Of a DNA stretch of 64,000 nucleotides, positions 35,351 through 43,607 are shown piece after piece. How positions within the stretch are numbered: position 1 is the stretch's first letter; every line of letters begins with the position of its first letter. Source of the stretch: Candidatus Pacearchaeota archaeon. GTDB taxonomy: Archaea > Nanoarchaeota > Nanoarchaeia > Pacearchaeales > GW2011-AR1. Position numbers and translations under genes: made by a program. A model generated the notes under the pieces. It was not told the DNA's origin. It saw only the letters and a program-made list of their open reading frames with translations, and searched no databases. The stretch covers positions 382,886 to 446,885 of the forward strand of contig JALOBN010000001.1 in NCBI GenBank assembly GCA_023228245.1, read 5' to 3'.

Positions 35351-35691
35351 GCGATTTCGTTAGCGGGTGGTGGAGCATCTGGAACGACAGATAGGTGCTT
35401 AGCACTTACTGTTGCGATGATATCCACCATATTACAGATTGTCAATTTCTTTCCGTCAACTTCAACAATTTCTGAGCGAGATGCGTCGAAGATTACATCT
35501 TGACCCTTTTCAAAATCAACTTTGACGAATATTCCCTGGACTAATTCACCGGGTCCAACTTCAACTACCTTTCCGAATCGAAGACTTCCTTTACGACCCA
35601 CTGTTTGTGGAATGTAAAGACCGCTAGATGTACGCTCATCAGCAGCAGACTCTTCAAGGGCGATGTTTCCGTTTCTCATTTTGATAAGCAT
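35347..35691 (-). CDS. groES: GroES-like co-chaperonin (T4 gp31 analogue)
   Basis: 114 residues. GNIALEESAADERTSSGLYIPQ with the mobile-loop region, then GKVVEVGPGE, GQDVIFDASRSEIVEVDGKKLT and MVDIIATV, the standard Cpn10 fold. A 15-residue C-terminal extension (SAKHLSVVPDAPPPANEIA) is extra. T4 gp31 replaces GroES so that GroEL can fold the large capsid protein; the same role is likely. It is transcribed on its own on the minus strand with a nearby TTGACA promoter. Confidence 0.88.
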   Translation of the reverse strand: MLIKMRNGNIALEESAADERTSSGLYIPQTVGRKGSLRFGKVVEVGPGELVQGIFVKVDFEKGQDVIFDASRSEIVEVDGKKLTICNMVDIIATVSAKHLSVVPDAPPPANEIA

Positions 35692-35744
35692 GATTTCCTC
35701 TGTATATACCTACGACTTCATTCTGGACTTCTCGTGGGTATTTG

Positions 35745-35772
35745 AATATGTACATCAAATTACCATTGTCAA
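35745..35772 (-). promoter_or_regulatory. Probable host-type promoter for groES
   Basis: On the minus strand TTGACA (35772-35767) followed after 16 bases by CATATT (4 of 6 to TATAAT). Leader of about 45 bases then AGAGGAAATC before the groES ATG. -10 is weak. Confidence 0.4.
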
Positions 35773-35820
35773 GAAAAGAATCGTCGAGCAATCGCGAATT
35801 GGCCAATAAATAGCCAACCT

Positions 35821-37980
35821 ATGTTCACTCAAGGCTATACTTTTGATGATGTTCTTCTGATCCCAAAACACAGCTCGATTGGATCTAGGGAGGAGGTTGA
35901 TCTATCGGTTTCTTTACCAAAAGGTATTGAACTTAAGATACCTTTTGTCAGTGCAAATATGGCAACAGTGACAGATGTAAAAATGGCAGAAACAATCGCT
36001 GAACTTGGAGGTCTGGCCATACTGCACCGCTTCGATGACTATGGAGAGCTGTTCACAAACTACGATCAAGCTCGTGCAGCATCCCATGGATTTCCTGGTG
36101 CGATTGGTGCCTCAGTAGGTATCAAGCCGAAAGATCTGGACCTCATACATGAACTGAATAGAATTGGTTGTAAGATAATTTGTGTAGATGTTGCTCATGG
36201 GGATCATACCAAAGTGGCTGAGTTCGTATCGGCAGTTCACACCACATTTCCTGGCATTCTCCTTATTGCCGGGAATGTAGTAACTGCCAAAGGAGCTTCT
36301 TTGCTCTGGAATGCTGGTGCGGATATTATCAAAATTGGCGTAGGGCCAGGTTGTTTTGGGGCTGGTACCAGAATATTAATGTCTAATGGGTTGTATAAAA
36401 ACATTGAGGATATCAAACCGGGCGAGCGTATTATCAATATGGATGGCAAACCGAAAAGTGTACTGAAAGCATTTTGCACCGGCATTCGTAAGGTATCTAA
36501 GATTCGCAACTCTATTTCATATAAAGCTACTTATGTAACGCCTGATCATCAATATTTCATTGGTGATTTAAGTAGTATTTCTAAAACAACACTTGAAAGT
36601 ATTGGTTATTCAAAGGCTCTAAAAACGCAATCGAAAACTACACCAAAACAAAGCAAACTAAAATGGCAAGAAATTGGCAACATTAATAAAGTTGCATTAC
36701 TAATGCCAAATAATATTGAGTTTGAATTTCCGAATAGTTTCAAAAAGGAAATTGTGATACGCGATGGCTGGAATGGGCATTCTTCAATTAAGGTAAGTGT
36801 TGATTTTGTCATTGAACCAACAATAGAGGTAGGATATATTTTTGGGACTTTCCTTGGAGATGGGCACGCCATGATTGTTAATAACGGGCGTACTAATACA
36901 GGAGCTATTCATTGGTATTTTGGAGTTGATGAACTTCACATCGCACATCGATTAGCGGAGTGTATCAAGACCCTTACAGGAAGGGCGTTGAAAATTAAAG
37001 CTAAAGAAAACATAATTGTTTGTTCTTTGTATCATAAACCGTTTGCGGAATTCTTATCTGGTTTTGGAAAGAGAACAGAGAAATATCTACCACCAGAATA
37101 CATTGTAAATAATATTGGGTATTTACAAGGCATACACGATGGTTTGATGGACTCGGATGGTAGTATAGAATCTGGTGGTAGAAAGAATTTCAAAAATACA
37201 TCAATTCACCTAATAGAACTATTTAATATAGTCACATATCTTCTTACCAAGGTGTTCCCAAACAATCAGCAAGATAAAGTGACATCTGGAAATCTAAAAG
37301 GTGCGAATATTGAAAATTTCAATACGCCTTATGTGTCAAGAATAAACAACACAGCAGAAAAACGAGTTATAGACAACTATCAAATATCTAAATTGTTAGA
37401 GTATACAAATATAAATGATGAGGTGTCGGTATTTGATTTGACGATTGATTGTGAAACACATAGCTTTATTGCTGATAACGCTATAGTACACAATTCTCTC
37501 TGCACTACCCGCATTGAAACAGGCAACGGATATCCACAACTCAGTGCGCTGGATATTGTCTGCAATGATGGCAACTACAGCATGAGAGATGATCAGTGGC
37601 CGATGTTCATTGCGGATGGTGGAATTAAGAGCGCAGGTGATTGCGTCAAGGCGCTGGCATTCGCGGAGCTTGTGATGATTGGCAACTTGTTTGCCGGCAC
37701 AGACGAAGCCCCAGGAGAAATCATCCAGTTTCAAGGCAAGAAGTTCAAGCGCTACGCTGGCAGCTCAACACACAAGCAAAAGCATGTCGAAGGTGTCGTT
37801 GCGCTCGTTCCATACAAAAGCAGTGTGCGTGATGTTGTACTGCGTTTGGTGGAGGGCATCAAGAGTGGATGTTCATACCAAGGATCCAAGAATCTAGCTG
37901 ACTTGAAAGCCGATCCTCATTTCGTGGTTATATCGAATGCTGGCCTGACTGAGTCGCATCCTCACAATGTAATGCTATGA
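35821..37980 (+). CDS. guaB: IMP dehydrogenase / GMP reductase-family protein with intein
   Basis: 719 residues, about 338 after removal of intein residues 178-558. Extein start YTFDDVLLIPKHS, then VSANMATVTDVKMAE, DIIKIGVGPG-S and LCTTRIETGNGYPQLSA (active-site Cys loop), and a GVVALVPYKSSV/ESHPHNV end. There are no CBS domains. IMPDH makes XMP for guanine nucleotides; GMP reductase goes the other way; the two are not separable by eye, so the gene symbol is tentative. The intein sits just before the catalytic Cys loop. Stop overlaps the next gene. Confidence 0.85.
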   Translation: MFTQGYTFDDVLLIPKHSSIGSREEVDLSVSLPKGIELKIPFVSANMATVTDVKMAETIAELGGLAILHRFDDYGELFTNYDQARAASHGFPGAIGASVGIKPKDLDLIHELNRIGCKIICVDVAHGDHTKVAEFVSAVHTTFPGILLIAGNVVTAKGASLLWNAGADIIKIGVGPGCFGAGTRILMSNGLYKNIEDIKPGERIINMDGKPKSVLKAFCTGIRKVSKIRNSISYKATYVTPDHQYFIGDLSSISKTTLESIGYSKALKTQSKTTPKQSKLKWQEIGNINKVALLMPNNIEFEFPNSFKKEIVIRDGWNGHSSIKVSVDFVIEPTIEVGYIFGTFLGDGHAMIVNNGRTNTGAIHWYFGVDELHIAHRLAECIKTLTGRALKIKAKENIIVCSLYHKPFAEFLSGFGKRTEKYLPPEYIVNNIGYLQGIHDGLMDSDGSIESGGRKNFKNTSIHLIELFNIVTYLLTKVFPNNQQDKVTSGNLKGANIENFNTPYVSRINNTAEKRVIDNYQISKLLEYTNINDEVSVFDLTIDCETHSFIADNAIVHNSLCTTRIETGNGYPQLSALDIVCNDGNYSMRDDQWPMFIADGGIKSAGDCVKALAFAELVMIGNLFAGTDEAPGEIIQFQGKKFKRYAGSSTHKQKHVEGVVALVPYKSSVRDVVLRLVEGIKSGCSYQGSKNLADLKADPHFVVISNAGLTESHPHNVML
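36352..37494 (+). mobile_element. Intein (381 aa) in guaB, LAGLIDADG type
   Basis: Begins at Cys after IKIGVGPG and ends with VHN before Ser. Splicing blocks CFGAGTRILMSNG, TYVTPDHQYFIG (block B histidine) and SVFDLTIDCETHSF. LAGLIDADG motifs YIFGTFLGDGHAM and IHDGLMDSDGSIES. Insertion is three residues before the active-site cysteine. Confidence 0.9.
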
Positions 37981-38231
37981 CAACTATCAAGCGACAAGGA
38001 TACCCTGACATTACTGATGAGGATCTGAAACCAATATCAGAGATTCTTTTAGAGATGACGCCAATCACTCCAGTGAGACATGAGCGGAAAGGCCCTATGC
38101 CAGTAGTTCTTCCTGACCTAATAGCGTATCAATTGCTGGAGTGTAATGGTGTTGGTGTCGTAAATCCTCGGGGACTAATTGGTGCTCCGAAGATTGTAAA
38201 GACGGTAATAGTAGGAGATGAAGATGATTAA
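37977..38231 (+). CDS. Small unknown protein, 84 aa
   Basis: ATGA overlap with guaB. PDITDEDLKPISEILLEMT then KGPMPVVLPDLIAYQLLEC. No family. Possibly a guaB partner by coupling only. Confidence 0.6.
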   Translation: MTTIKRQGYPDITDEDLKPISEILLEMTPITPVRHERKGPMPVVLPDLIAYQLLECNGVGVVNPRGLIGAPKIVKTVIVGDEDD

Positions 38232-38475
38232 AGAATGGGAAGAAATTTGTAAAAACAAATCATGGAACGATGATAATCGCTACACTCCGCGCATCATACA
38301 GCTGGTTGAGAGCTTTGAAAAGCAATTCCCAGATACTGATTCACGAGAGCACACGGCTTGTTTGGCCGTTGTCATGTACCTCTTCGGCCCGCTTGAGGAC
38401 GAAGAAGAAGTGAACCTGTACCTGGGAATCGTCAAGCGAAGACTGCGCGATCATCGCAATCAACCTATGCAATAA
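38224..38475 (+). CDS. Small helical protein, 83 aa
   Basis: ATG 38224 with AGGAG six bases upstream is preferred to 38218. Helical, charged, with NRYTPRIIQLVESFEKQF and DEEEVNLYLGIVKRRLRD. It runs into the convergent CCA gene with an 11-base overlap. Confidence 0.6.
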   Translation: MIKEWEEICKNKSWNDDNRYTPRIIQLVESFEKQFPDTDSREHTACLAVVMYLFGPLEDEEEVNLYLGIVKRRLRDHRNQPMQ

Positions 38476-40126
38476 ACGTCCGAGCAAATTCCAAAGCCTC
38501 TTCTTTGCTCATACTTGGATTGTCAAGCAGAGCTTCGTCGAGCGCATTGAGGATCTGTCCCATGATTGGCCCCGGCTTAAGACCCATTGCGATAAGGTCT
38601 TTTCCGGAGATTGGGCGCGGGATAGCTGAGGTGGAGTTGGGGTCTTTACCAGCCCATTCCATTGCCTTCTGAATGTTTCCGCGAAGGCCTTCATACTTTT
38701 GCCTTTCCAGTTCGGCCTCTTCCGGATTGAAGTTTTGCTTGCCAAGATTATCGGCAATTGCAATGTCAACACTGTGCCTCCAATCTGGGTAGTCTCGAAC
38801 GAACCTCCGGTAATTGCGCCCACGCCCATTTTCAAGAAGGGTATGTGGCCGCAAATGCACAGAAATCAAATCAACAACTCTTTTGATAATATCCTGCGGA
38901 GCATGTAGCCTGGTCAATACAGCCTGAGCAAGCTTAGCTGATGCTTCTTCATGTCCGTGGTATGAAGTATGGCTACCATTCTCGGAAACTCCTTGAATGC
39001 CAGTATACCGCTTCCCGATGTCATGGAGCAGTGCCGCTAGATTGCGCACTAGGTAAGTCTCCTGATCTTCGGTAATTGGTTTTGGGGTTTGATCAATCAG
39101 ATTCTTCACCACGCTCAGGGTATGATTCCAAATGTCGAATTGGTGATGTGGATTGTTCTGTGGAGTTTCCCAAGGCACCATTCGCTCTTCTTTCGGTGGT
39201 GGTGCGTTGAGGCGTTCGTAGTCATCAGTACCGCGCGGCGGAAGCGGTTTTGGGGCCAGATCCTTCACCTCCTCATCGGTTGGGTCGAAGACAGCCTCCA
39301 TCAATCCAAGCTCCTTCAGAAGCTCTACGGCGCGTGTTGGATTCGGACCAATCAGAGCACCTGGCTTGTAGTGGTCGCCGTCCTTCTTACCAGCTAGTTC
39401 GGCCCAGACACGTTCATTAGAGATCTTGGTCTTGAAGGCTTCTTGCACTTTTGGATCGTGTGTAGCGGCAATGAGTGCTGGGTCTAAGTCCAGGCCATAC
39501 TTAGACGCAAATCTGACCGTTCGAAGAATTCGTAGCGGGTCGTCCAAGAAAGTTTGTACTGGGTCAAGGGGAGTGCGCGCAATGCCTGCACGAAGGTCAT
39601 TGATGCCGCCAACAAAATCCTCGATTTCGCCGCTATTAATATTGTAGAATAACGAGTTGATGGTAAGATCCCTACGTTGAGCATCCTCTTCGGCGGTGCC
39701 CATTTCCATGGTTGGGATTCGGCTATCTGCGTAGGTCTCTGTGCGCAGATTAACGAAGTCGATAGGGAGTCCAAACAGCCTGATCATGGCGGTGGCTAGG
39801 TGCTTCGATTGATCGGGGTTTGCTTCGACGACGGTAACGCTTTGCTTCTTTAATCCATGCTCAGCCATATATTCACTGACCAAATTAGCAAATGCTTCTC
39901 CGGTCATGTTATTGACTGCGATATCAATATCATTAGAGTCTTTGCTCAGTAGCTTATCGCGCACCCAGCCTCCTGCGCCCCGAAGAATGGTTTCTGGGGT
40001 CTTCTCGGCGACGACTGCTTTGAGTAGGGAAAAGATCTTAGTTTCTGTGGCGGTTAGAGACAGGTCCATATTCAATTTCTCAATTGCTAGAGAATACAGA
40101 TGAGCAAATCTTAGTAATTTTTTCAC
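38465..40126 (-). CDS. cca: CCA-adding tRNA nucleotidyltransferase with HD domain
   Basis: Up to 553 residues. Pol-beta-like head: ETILRGAGGWVRDKLLSKDSNDIDIAV (G-G-x-V-R-D, then D-x-D), and RRDLTINSLFYN with the flexible-loop DDPLRILRTVRFASKYG. A C-terminal HD domain (LAALLHDIGKRY, HGHEEASAK) follows. First residues may instead start at ATG 40069 (MDLSLTATETK), since the GTG at 40126 has no ribosome site. It repairs or completes tRNA 3' ends; ten of the thirteen tRNA genes here lack an encoded CCA. Confidence 0.88.
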   Translation of the reverse strand: MKKLLRFAHLYSLAIEKLNMDLSLTATETKIFSLLKAVVAEKTPETILRGAGGWVRDKLLSKDSNDIDIAVNNMTGEAFANLVSEYMAEHGLKKQSVTVVEANPDQSKHLATAMIRLFGLPIDFVNLRTETYADSRIPTMEMGTAEEDAQRRDLTINSLFYNINSGEIEDFVGGINDLRAGIARTPLDPVQTFLDDPLRILRTVRFASKYGLDLDPALIAATHDPKVQEAFKTKISNERVWAELAGKKDGDHYKPGALIGPNPTRAVELLKELGLMEAVFDPTDEEVKDLAPKPLPPRGTDDYERLNAPPPKEERMVPWETPQNNPHHQFDIWNHTLSVVKNLIDQTPKPITEDQETYLVRNLAALLHDIGKRYTGIQGVSENGSHTSYHGHEEASAKLAQAVLTRLHAPQDIIKRVVDLISVHLRPHTLLENGRGRNYRRFVRDYPDWRHSVDIAIADNLGKQNFNPEEAELERQKYEGLRGNIQKAMEWAGKDPNSTSAIPRPISGKDLIAMGLKPGPIMGQILNALDEALLDNPSMSKEEALEFARTFIA

Positions 40127-40170
40127 ATCTAAATGTGATTTTATTGATAATGCTCGGTATAGGGTAATGT

Positions 40171-40452
40171 ATGGAAGAGAAGAAAGGCGAAAGTAAAAGA
40201 CCGGTTCCTAAGAAGGTTGAGCTACCGAAACCTCGACAAAGATTCATGATTGTAGTGGAAGGAATAGTTCCAGTAAAGGTCAGATTCCAAACATTTGCTA
40301 CTGATGAACATGAAGCACTGAAGCAATTAGATAATCCACATTTACTTAGTATGCTGGAAAGACCTGAACTTGATATGCCAAGATTGATTCGAAAGAAGAT
40401 TACGGTAAAAGATGCCAACACCTCATTAGTCAAGTTGGTAAAGAACTTCTAA
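40171..40452 (+). CDS. Unknown protein, 93 aa
   Basis: Lysine/proline-rich N-terminus (KGESKRPVPKKVELPKPRQR) then a beta domain (MIVVEGIVPVKVRFQTF) and helical end. Divergent from the CCA gene. No family recognised. Confidence 0.65.
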   Translation: MEEKKGESKRPVPKKVELPKPRQRFMIVVEGIVPVKVRFQTFATDEHEALKQLDNPHLLSMLERPELDMPRLIRKKITVKDANTSLVKLVKNF

Positions 40453-40469
40453 TCGAGGATGGCCTTGGC

Positions 40470-40492
40470 TTCCCTTCAGACTTTGAAGGGAA
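40470..40492 (+). promoter_or_regulatory. Hairpin covering the ribosome-binding site of the second exonuclease
   Basis: TTCCCTTCA / TGAAGGGAA, a 9-bp perfect stem with loop GACTT. The AAGGG that pairs with 16S RNA is inside the stem, 7 bases from ATG 40498. A protein or temperature/ion-dependent opening could control translation. No T-tract follows, so it is not an intrinsic terminator. Confidence 0.55.
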
Positions 40493-40497
40493 ACCTA

Positions 40498-41175
40498 ATG
40501 ATACATTACTATATCTTGGACACAGAAACAACAGGTCTTTCGGTAGACGCTCATGAAATCAACCAGGTTTCTGTTATGCGGGTTATCGACAGAGAACAAT
40601 TAAGTCTTCAAATTAAGGTGAAGCATCCCCACGTCTACAGCATACAAGCTCTGGAAGTTCAAGGGATTACGCCAGATGACTTGAAGAAGGGAGTTCCGGT
40701 AGAGGAAGTTGTGGAGTCGGTGGACATGTTCCTCAAGGAAGACGGCCAGACTGCAGCCCACCGCTGCATCATAGCACACAACGCTCCGTTCGACCGAAAA
40801 TTCATCCACCGGGCCTGGGATAGGCTTGGCAAGGAGTTCCCAGCCGATCTTTGGCTCTGCACCCAGTCCTTCGCCAAGCGCCACGTCAAGAAGCACAACA
40901 ACGGCGAGAAGATCGCGGAGGCGCAGGTCAAGTGTGGGGTGGACATCAAGCGGGACAAGTGTGGAGCCCTCAAGCCGAAGTTTGGTTTGAACAACTTCAT
41001 GGTTGGCGTTGGGCTGACACCAAAGATTGGGGCTCATAGTGCAGAGGTCGATGTTCAGAATACTGTCGAGTTATATCAGTGGTTGATGAACTCAAATACA
41101 GAGCATGTGTCTCTTATTGGAAGAGTTCCTCAAAAAGATGCTCCAACCCAAGATCTTGATATAGATGATATGTGA
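40498..41175 (+). CDS. DEDD-family exonuclease (DnaQ-like), second copy
   Basis: 225 residues from ATG 40498. Exo I ILDTETTGLSVDAH, Exo II HNAPFDRKF, and Exo III likely in the AHSAEVDVQNT segment (H, D). Longer and divergent from the one at 31032 with an insertion after Exo II (lysine-rich KRHVKKHNNGEKI). Two DnaQ-like enzymes in one phage are unusual. Confidence 0.8.
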   Translation: MIHYYILDTETTGLSVDAHEINQVSVMRVIDREQLSLQIKVKHPHVYSIQALEVQGITPDDLKKGVPVEEVVESVDMFLKEDGQTAAHRCIIAHNAPFDRKFIHRAWDRLGKEFPADLWLCTQSFAKRHVKKHNNGEKIAEAQVKCGVDIKRDKCGALKPKFGLNNFMVGVGLTPKIGAHSAEVDVQNTVELYQWLMNSNTEHVSLIGRVPQKDAPTQDLDIDDM

Positions 41176-41210
41176 TGGAATATATTCTTTAGCAAGGTAG
41201 CTCGGGACCT

Positions 41211-41231
41211 TATAAATCGAGACGAGGCCAA
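41211..41231 (+). promoter_or_regulatory. Late-box-like leader TATAAATCGAGACGAGGCC
   Basis: TATAAATC starts 21 bases before ATG 41232 and shares TAAATCGAGAC-GGCC with 23676-23692. Too close to the ATG for a normal late promoter with a full leader, so perhaps a translational element. Confidence 0.4.
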
Positions 41232-41366
41232 ATGGTTGATTATTTAAAGGATCAGTTGATTAAGGAAGTTACAGAATCTATCTCCAAGGAATTGGATGAG
41301 AAGAGAAAGGCTCGCAACAAGGCAAAGGCCGCCCGTCGAAAGGCAAGGGTGCAACTCAAGAAGTAA
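41232..41366 (+). CDS. Small basic coiled-coil protein, 44 aa
   Basis: Starts MVDYLKDQLIKEVTESISKE and ends in a lysine/arginine/alanine-rich tail (KARNKAKAARRKARVQLKK). A good GAGG precedes the ATG. Nucleic-acid or packaging role is possible from charge, unproven. Confidence 0.6.
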   Translation: MVDYLKDQLIKEVTESISKELDEKRKARNKAKAARRKARVQLKK

Positions 41367-41394
41367 GTATCTCATGTAAGTTTGGGTGGATTGA

Positions 41395-41955
41395 ATGATT
41401 AATGTTTTTGTTGATAATTTTATTCACCCAAATGAAGAAAGAGCTGCTGAGATATCAAGATGTATTGACCTAAATAAATCTAATACCAATTTCAATTATC
41501 ACCTTCTAAATTCCCCCGAAAGAATGTCCTATCAAAGTATCTTTAATAGGATTAATGAACAAACATTGGGTGATAATGTCAATGTAATTGCCAACATAGA
41601 TATATACTTTGACGAAACAGTGCTACTATTGAATAAAATTGGCGAAAATCAATTTGTTGCAATATCTAGATATGAATCAGAGTCTGCTGATTTGGACCCA
41701 CAGACAGCTAAGTATAGTCAAGATGTCTGGGCTTGGAAGGGTAGAGTTAGGATTGAGAATGCTAATTTCTATCTTGGGGTTCTTGGTTGTGATAACAGGA
41801 TAGCGGCCGAAGCGCAATTGGTTGGTTATGAAGTGATCAATCCAAGCTTTTCTATTAGAATATATCATTATCATACAATATGTTCTAGCAATGATGAATA
41901 TTACAACAGAGTTCCTGGCCCTTATATGAATGTATTTCCTCAAACCTGGACGTAA
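41395..41955 (+). CDS. Unknown protein often found with glycosyltransferases, 186 aa
   Basis: VIANIDIYFDETVLLLNKI and YSQDVWAWKG, then GVLGCDNRIAAEAQLVGY and NPSFSIRIYHYHT. This is the pattern of a conserved domain seen beside glycosyltransferases (N-x-D-I-Y-F, S-Q-D-x-W, G-x-x-G-C-D-N-R-I-A, N-P-S-x-S-I). The D-I-Y and G-C-D-N parts resemble a GT-A core. Function not established. Confidence 0.6.
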   Translation: MINVFVDNFIHPNEERAAEISRCIDLNKSNTNFNYHLLNSPERMSYQSIFNRINEQTLGDNVNVIANIDIYFDETVLLLNKIGENQFVAISRYESESADLDPQTAKYSQDVWAWKGRVRIENANFYLGVLGCDNRIAAEAQLVGYEVINPSFSIRIYHYHTICSSNDEYYNRVPGPYMNVFPQTWT

Positions 41956-41957
41956 TT

Positions 41958-42263
41958 ATGGGCGCATTTATTCCACCTTCATTTTGGAATGAGAGAATTC
42001 CATCCTGTGATCCTATTGAATTGATGGCTAAGCCTCAAGTGCGAGAAAAGTCATACATGGTAAAGAGAGCCTTTCGAGTTCAGCATTTTAATACAGATGC
42101 AGATTTGGAAGATACTATTTACAAGAATGTTGGTGATAACAACTTCTATCTAGAGAAGAAGATGACCGGGATGACTTATCATTGTGAAGTAGAATGGTCT
42201 ATAGCAATGAAGACATTGAGATATGGATGGATTGAATTGGAAAAAGTCGAGGAGCCAGGATAG
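41958..42263 (+). CDS. Unknown protein, 101 aa
   Basis: Mixed alpha/beta (SYMVKRAFRVQHFNTDADLE, MKTLRYGWIELEKVEEPG). No family. Directly upstream of a tRNA-like gene. Confidence 0.6.
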   Translation: MGAFIPPSFWNERIPSCDPIELMAKPQVREKSYMVKRAFRVQHFNTDADLEDTIYKNVGDNNFYLEKKMTGMTYHCEVEWSIAMKTLRYGWIELEKVEEPG

Positions 42264-42283
42264 TGTCCCATTTTGTACACTTC

Positions 42284-42356
42284 CCCCGGATAGCTCAAGT
42301 TGTAAAGAGCCCCTAATTGTTTAGGGACGATCCAGGTGCGAGCCCTGGTCTGGGGA
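42284..42356 (+). tRNA. tRNA-like gene, anticodon unclear
   Basis: Acceptor CCCCGGA/TCTGGGG, D arm GCTC/GAGC, T arm CCAGG/CCTGG and A discriminator all pair. The anticodon stem is CCCTA/TAGGG with only six loop bases (ATTGTT), one short of normal, so the amino acid cannot be read. It may be defective, mis-sequenced or unusual. Confidence 0.6.
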
Positions 42357-42391
42357 CTGTTTGGAAACTTCGAATAAACAAGAGAGATAGT

Positions 42392-43165
42392 ATGAAGACG
42401 ATTGTTTTTGATCTTGGCGGAACCCTGACCATTTCCAAAGACGCACTTGATGAGGAAATGATAGCATTGCTCAGCAAGTTGTTAGCCAGTTGTAATATTG
42501 CCATCATTTCTGGAGCATCTTGGAAACAGGTAAACAAACAGATCGATAACCTTCTACATATTGATCAGAAGCTTCTAAACAACCTCTACATTCTCCCAGC
42601 GTCAGGTGGCAGCCTGTTCCAATCCTGGGGGAAGTATGGTTGGGTTGCGGCCTATCAGCATAAGCTTAGCTCTCGCGAGGTAGACCGCATCAACGCCATG
42701 ATTGAAGAGGCTATCGTGGAATCTGGGTTTATACAGCCACAGAAGCTTTGGGGGAAGCAGGTGGAGAGTTGTGATTCCAAAGTAACCTTCTCCGCACTTG
42801 GCCAGAGAGCACCTCTTGAAGCCAAGGAGAAGTGGGATGTGGATGGTAGTAAGCGCCGGGTGTTGGCCGATGTTCTACGACGCAAACTTCCAATTTACGA
42901 GGTGCGCGTAGCTGGGAAGACTTCCATTGATGTCTCTGCTAAGGGCATTAATAAGAAGTACGGCATTGATGAGTTGATGAAGAAGCTACGTGCCAGCAAG
43001 GATGATCTTTTGTATGTAGGCGATGCCATCTTCAAGGGAGGCAGTGATTATGCCGCTATAGAGATGGGTCTTGTTTACGTTCAAGTAAGGGATCCGGAAG
43101 ATACTAAGACTTGGATTCGGAATACCCTTGATGGGTCTATTCAGGTTCAAGCGGCATCTGTGTGA
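42392..43165 (+). CDS. Phosphomannomutase-like HAD-IIB hydrolase
   Basis: 257 residues from ATG 42392. Motif I VFDLGGTLTIS (D, with G in place of the second Asp), IAIISGASWKQV (motif II region), then VTFSALGQRAPLEAKEKW and KTSIDVSAKGINKKYG and VGDAIFKGGSDYAA (motif IV). This is the eukaryotic-type phosphomannomutase / HAD-IIB build, with the cap domain. Replacement of the second Asp in motif I may change activity to phosphatase. Could feed the GDP-mannose/fucose route used by the fucosyltransferases (inference). Confidence 0.75.
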   Translation: MKTIVFDLGGTLTISKDALDEEMIALLSKLLASCNIAIISGASWKQVNKQIDNLLHIDQKLLNNLYILPASGGSLFQSWGKYGWVAAYQHKLSSREVDRINAMIEEAIVESGFIQPQKLWGKQVESCDSKVTFSALGQRAPLEAKEKWDVDGSKRRVLADVLRRKLPIYEVRVAGKTSIDVSAKGINKKYGIDELMKKLRASKDDLLYVGDAIFKGGSDYAAIEMGLVYVQVRDPEDTKTWIRNTLDGSIQVQAASV

Positions 43166-43171
43166 TGCCAT

Positions 43172-43245
43172 CGGAATGTAGGAAAGTTTGGTAATCCGCC
43201 AGTTTTGGGTACTGGAGACCGTCAGTTCGAATCTGACCATTCCGA
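43172..43245 (+). tRNA. tRNA-Pro (TGG)
   Basis: Acceptor CGGAATG/CATTCCG with the C1-G72 pair typical of bacterial Pro, anticodon stem CCAGT/ACTGG with loop TTTGGGT, T arm GTCAG/CTGAC, A discriminator. CCA not encoded. Confidence 0.93.
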
Positions 43246-43249
43246 CAAT

Positions 43250-43522
43250 ATGGGAAAGAAGCATCGTGAAAAGCGAAAGGCCATCAAGGCCATGTTGCCT
43301 AGTGGTTGGCGCGAGAATGAGTTTGGAGAGCTTGTAAGGAAAATCTCCAAGGCAGATATTCGCAGGGCGTTGTTGGGGAAGTATCTGGCCTTTAGAGAAA
43401 TGATCAGGTGTGCAGAAAAGGATATCATTGAATCTGCTCAAAAGAGAGCCATTGATGATTTGATAGCTGTTGAGGACGCTAGGGTTTTTGGTGAGATAAA
43501 CGAATTCTGCAATGGAACGTAA
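43250..43522 (+). CDS. Small basic helical protein, 90 aa
   Basis: ATG 43250 is five bases after the tRNA-Pro; a start at 43205 would lie inside it. GKKHREKRKAIKAMLPSGW then helical, charged residues. No family. Confidence 0.6.
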   Translation: MGKKHREKRKAIKAMLPSGWRENEFGELVRKISKADIRRALLGKYLAFREMIRCAEKDIIESAQKRAIDDLIAVEDARVFGEINEFCNGT

Positions 43523-43595
43523 GAAGTACATACACTTATCTAAATCCGATAAGACATTGAAAGAGTTTTATACCTGGATAAACAGGTATATGTGA
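43512..43595 (+). CDS. Possible 27-aa microprotein
   Basis: ATG 43512 overlaps the end of the previous gene and runs to TGA 43595. Lysine/tyrosine-rich, ends YTWINRYM. It contains the inverted repeat at 43569. No ribosome site beyond coupling, so weak. Confidence 0.3.
   Translation: MERKKYIHLSKSDKTLKEFYTWINRYM
43569..43590 (+). repeat. 8-bp inverted repeat (TATACCTG / CAGGTATA)
   Basis: Perfect stem with a six-base loop GATAAA, just before the ATP-grasp gene at 43608. No T-tract, so an operator or translational hairpin rather than a terminator. Confidence 0.6.
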
Positions 43596-43607
43596 ATATA
43601 GGTAAAA

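Noticed and set aside
35805..35812. AATAAATA before guaB as a late promoter
   Set aside because: Only eight bases before the ATG, leaving no room for a leader, and the first base deviates.
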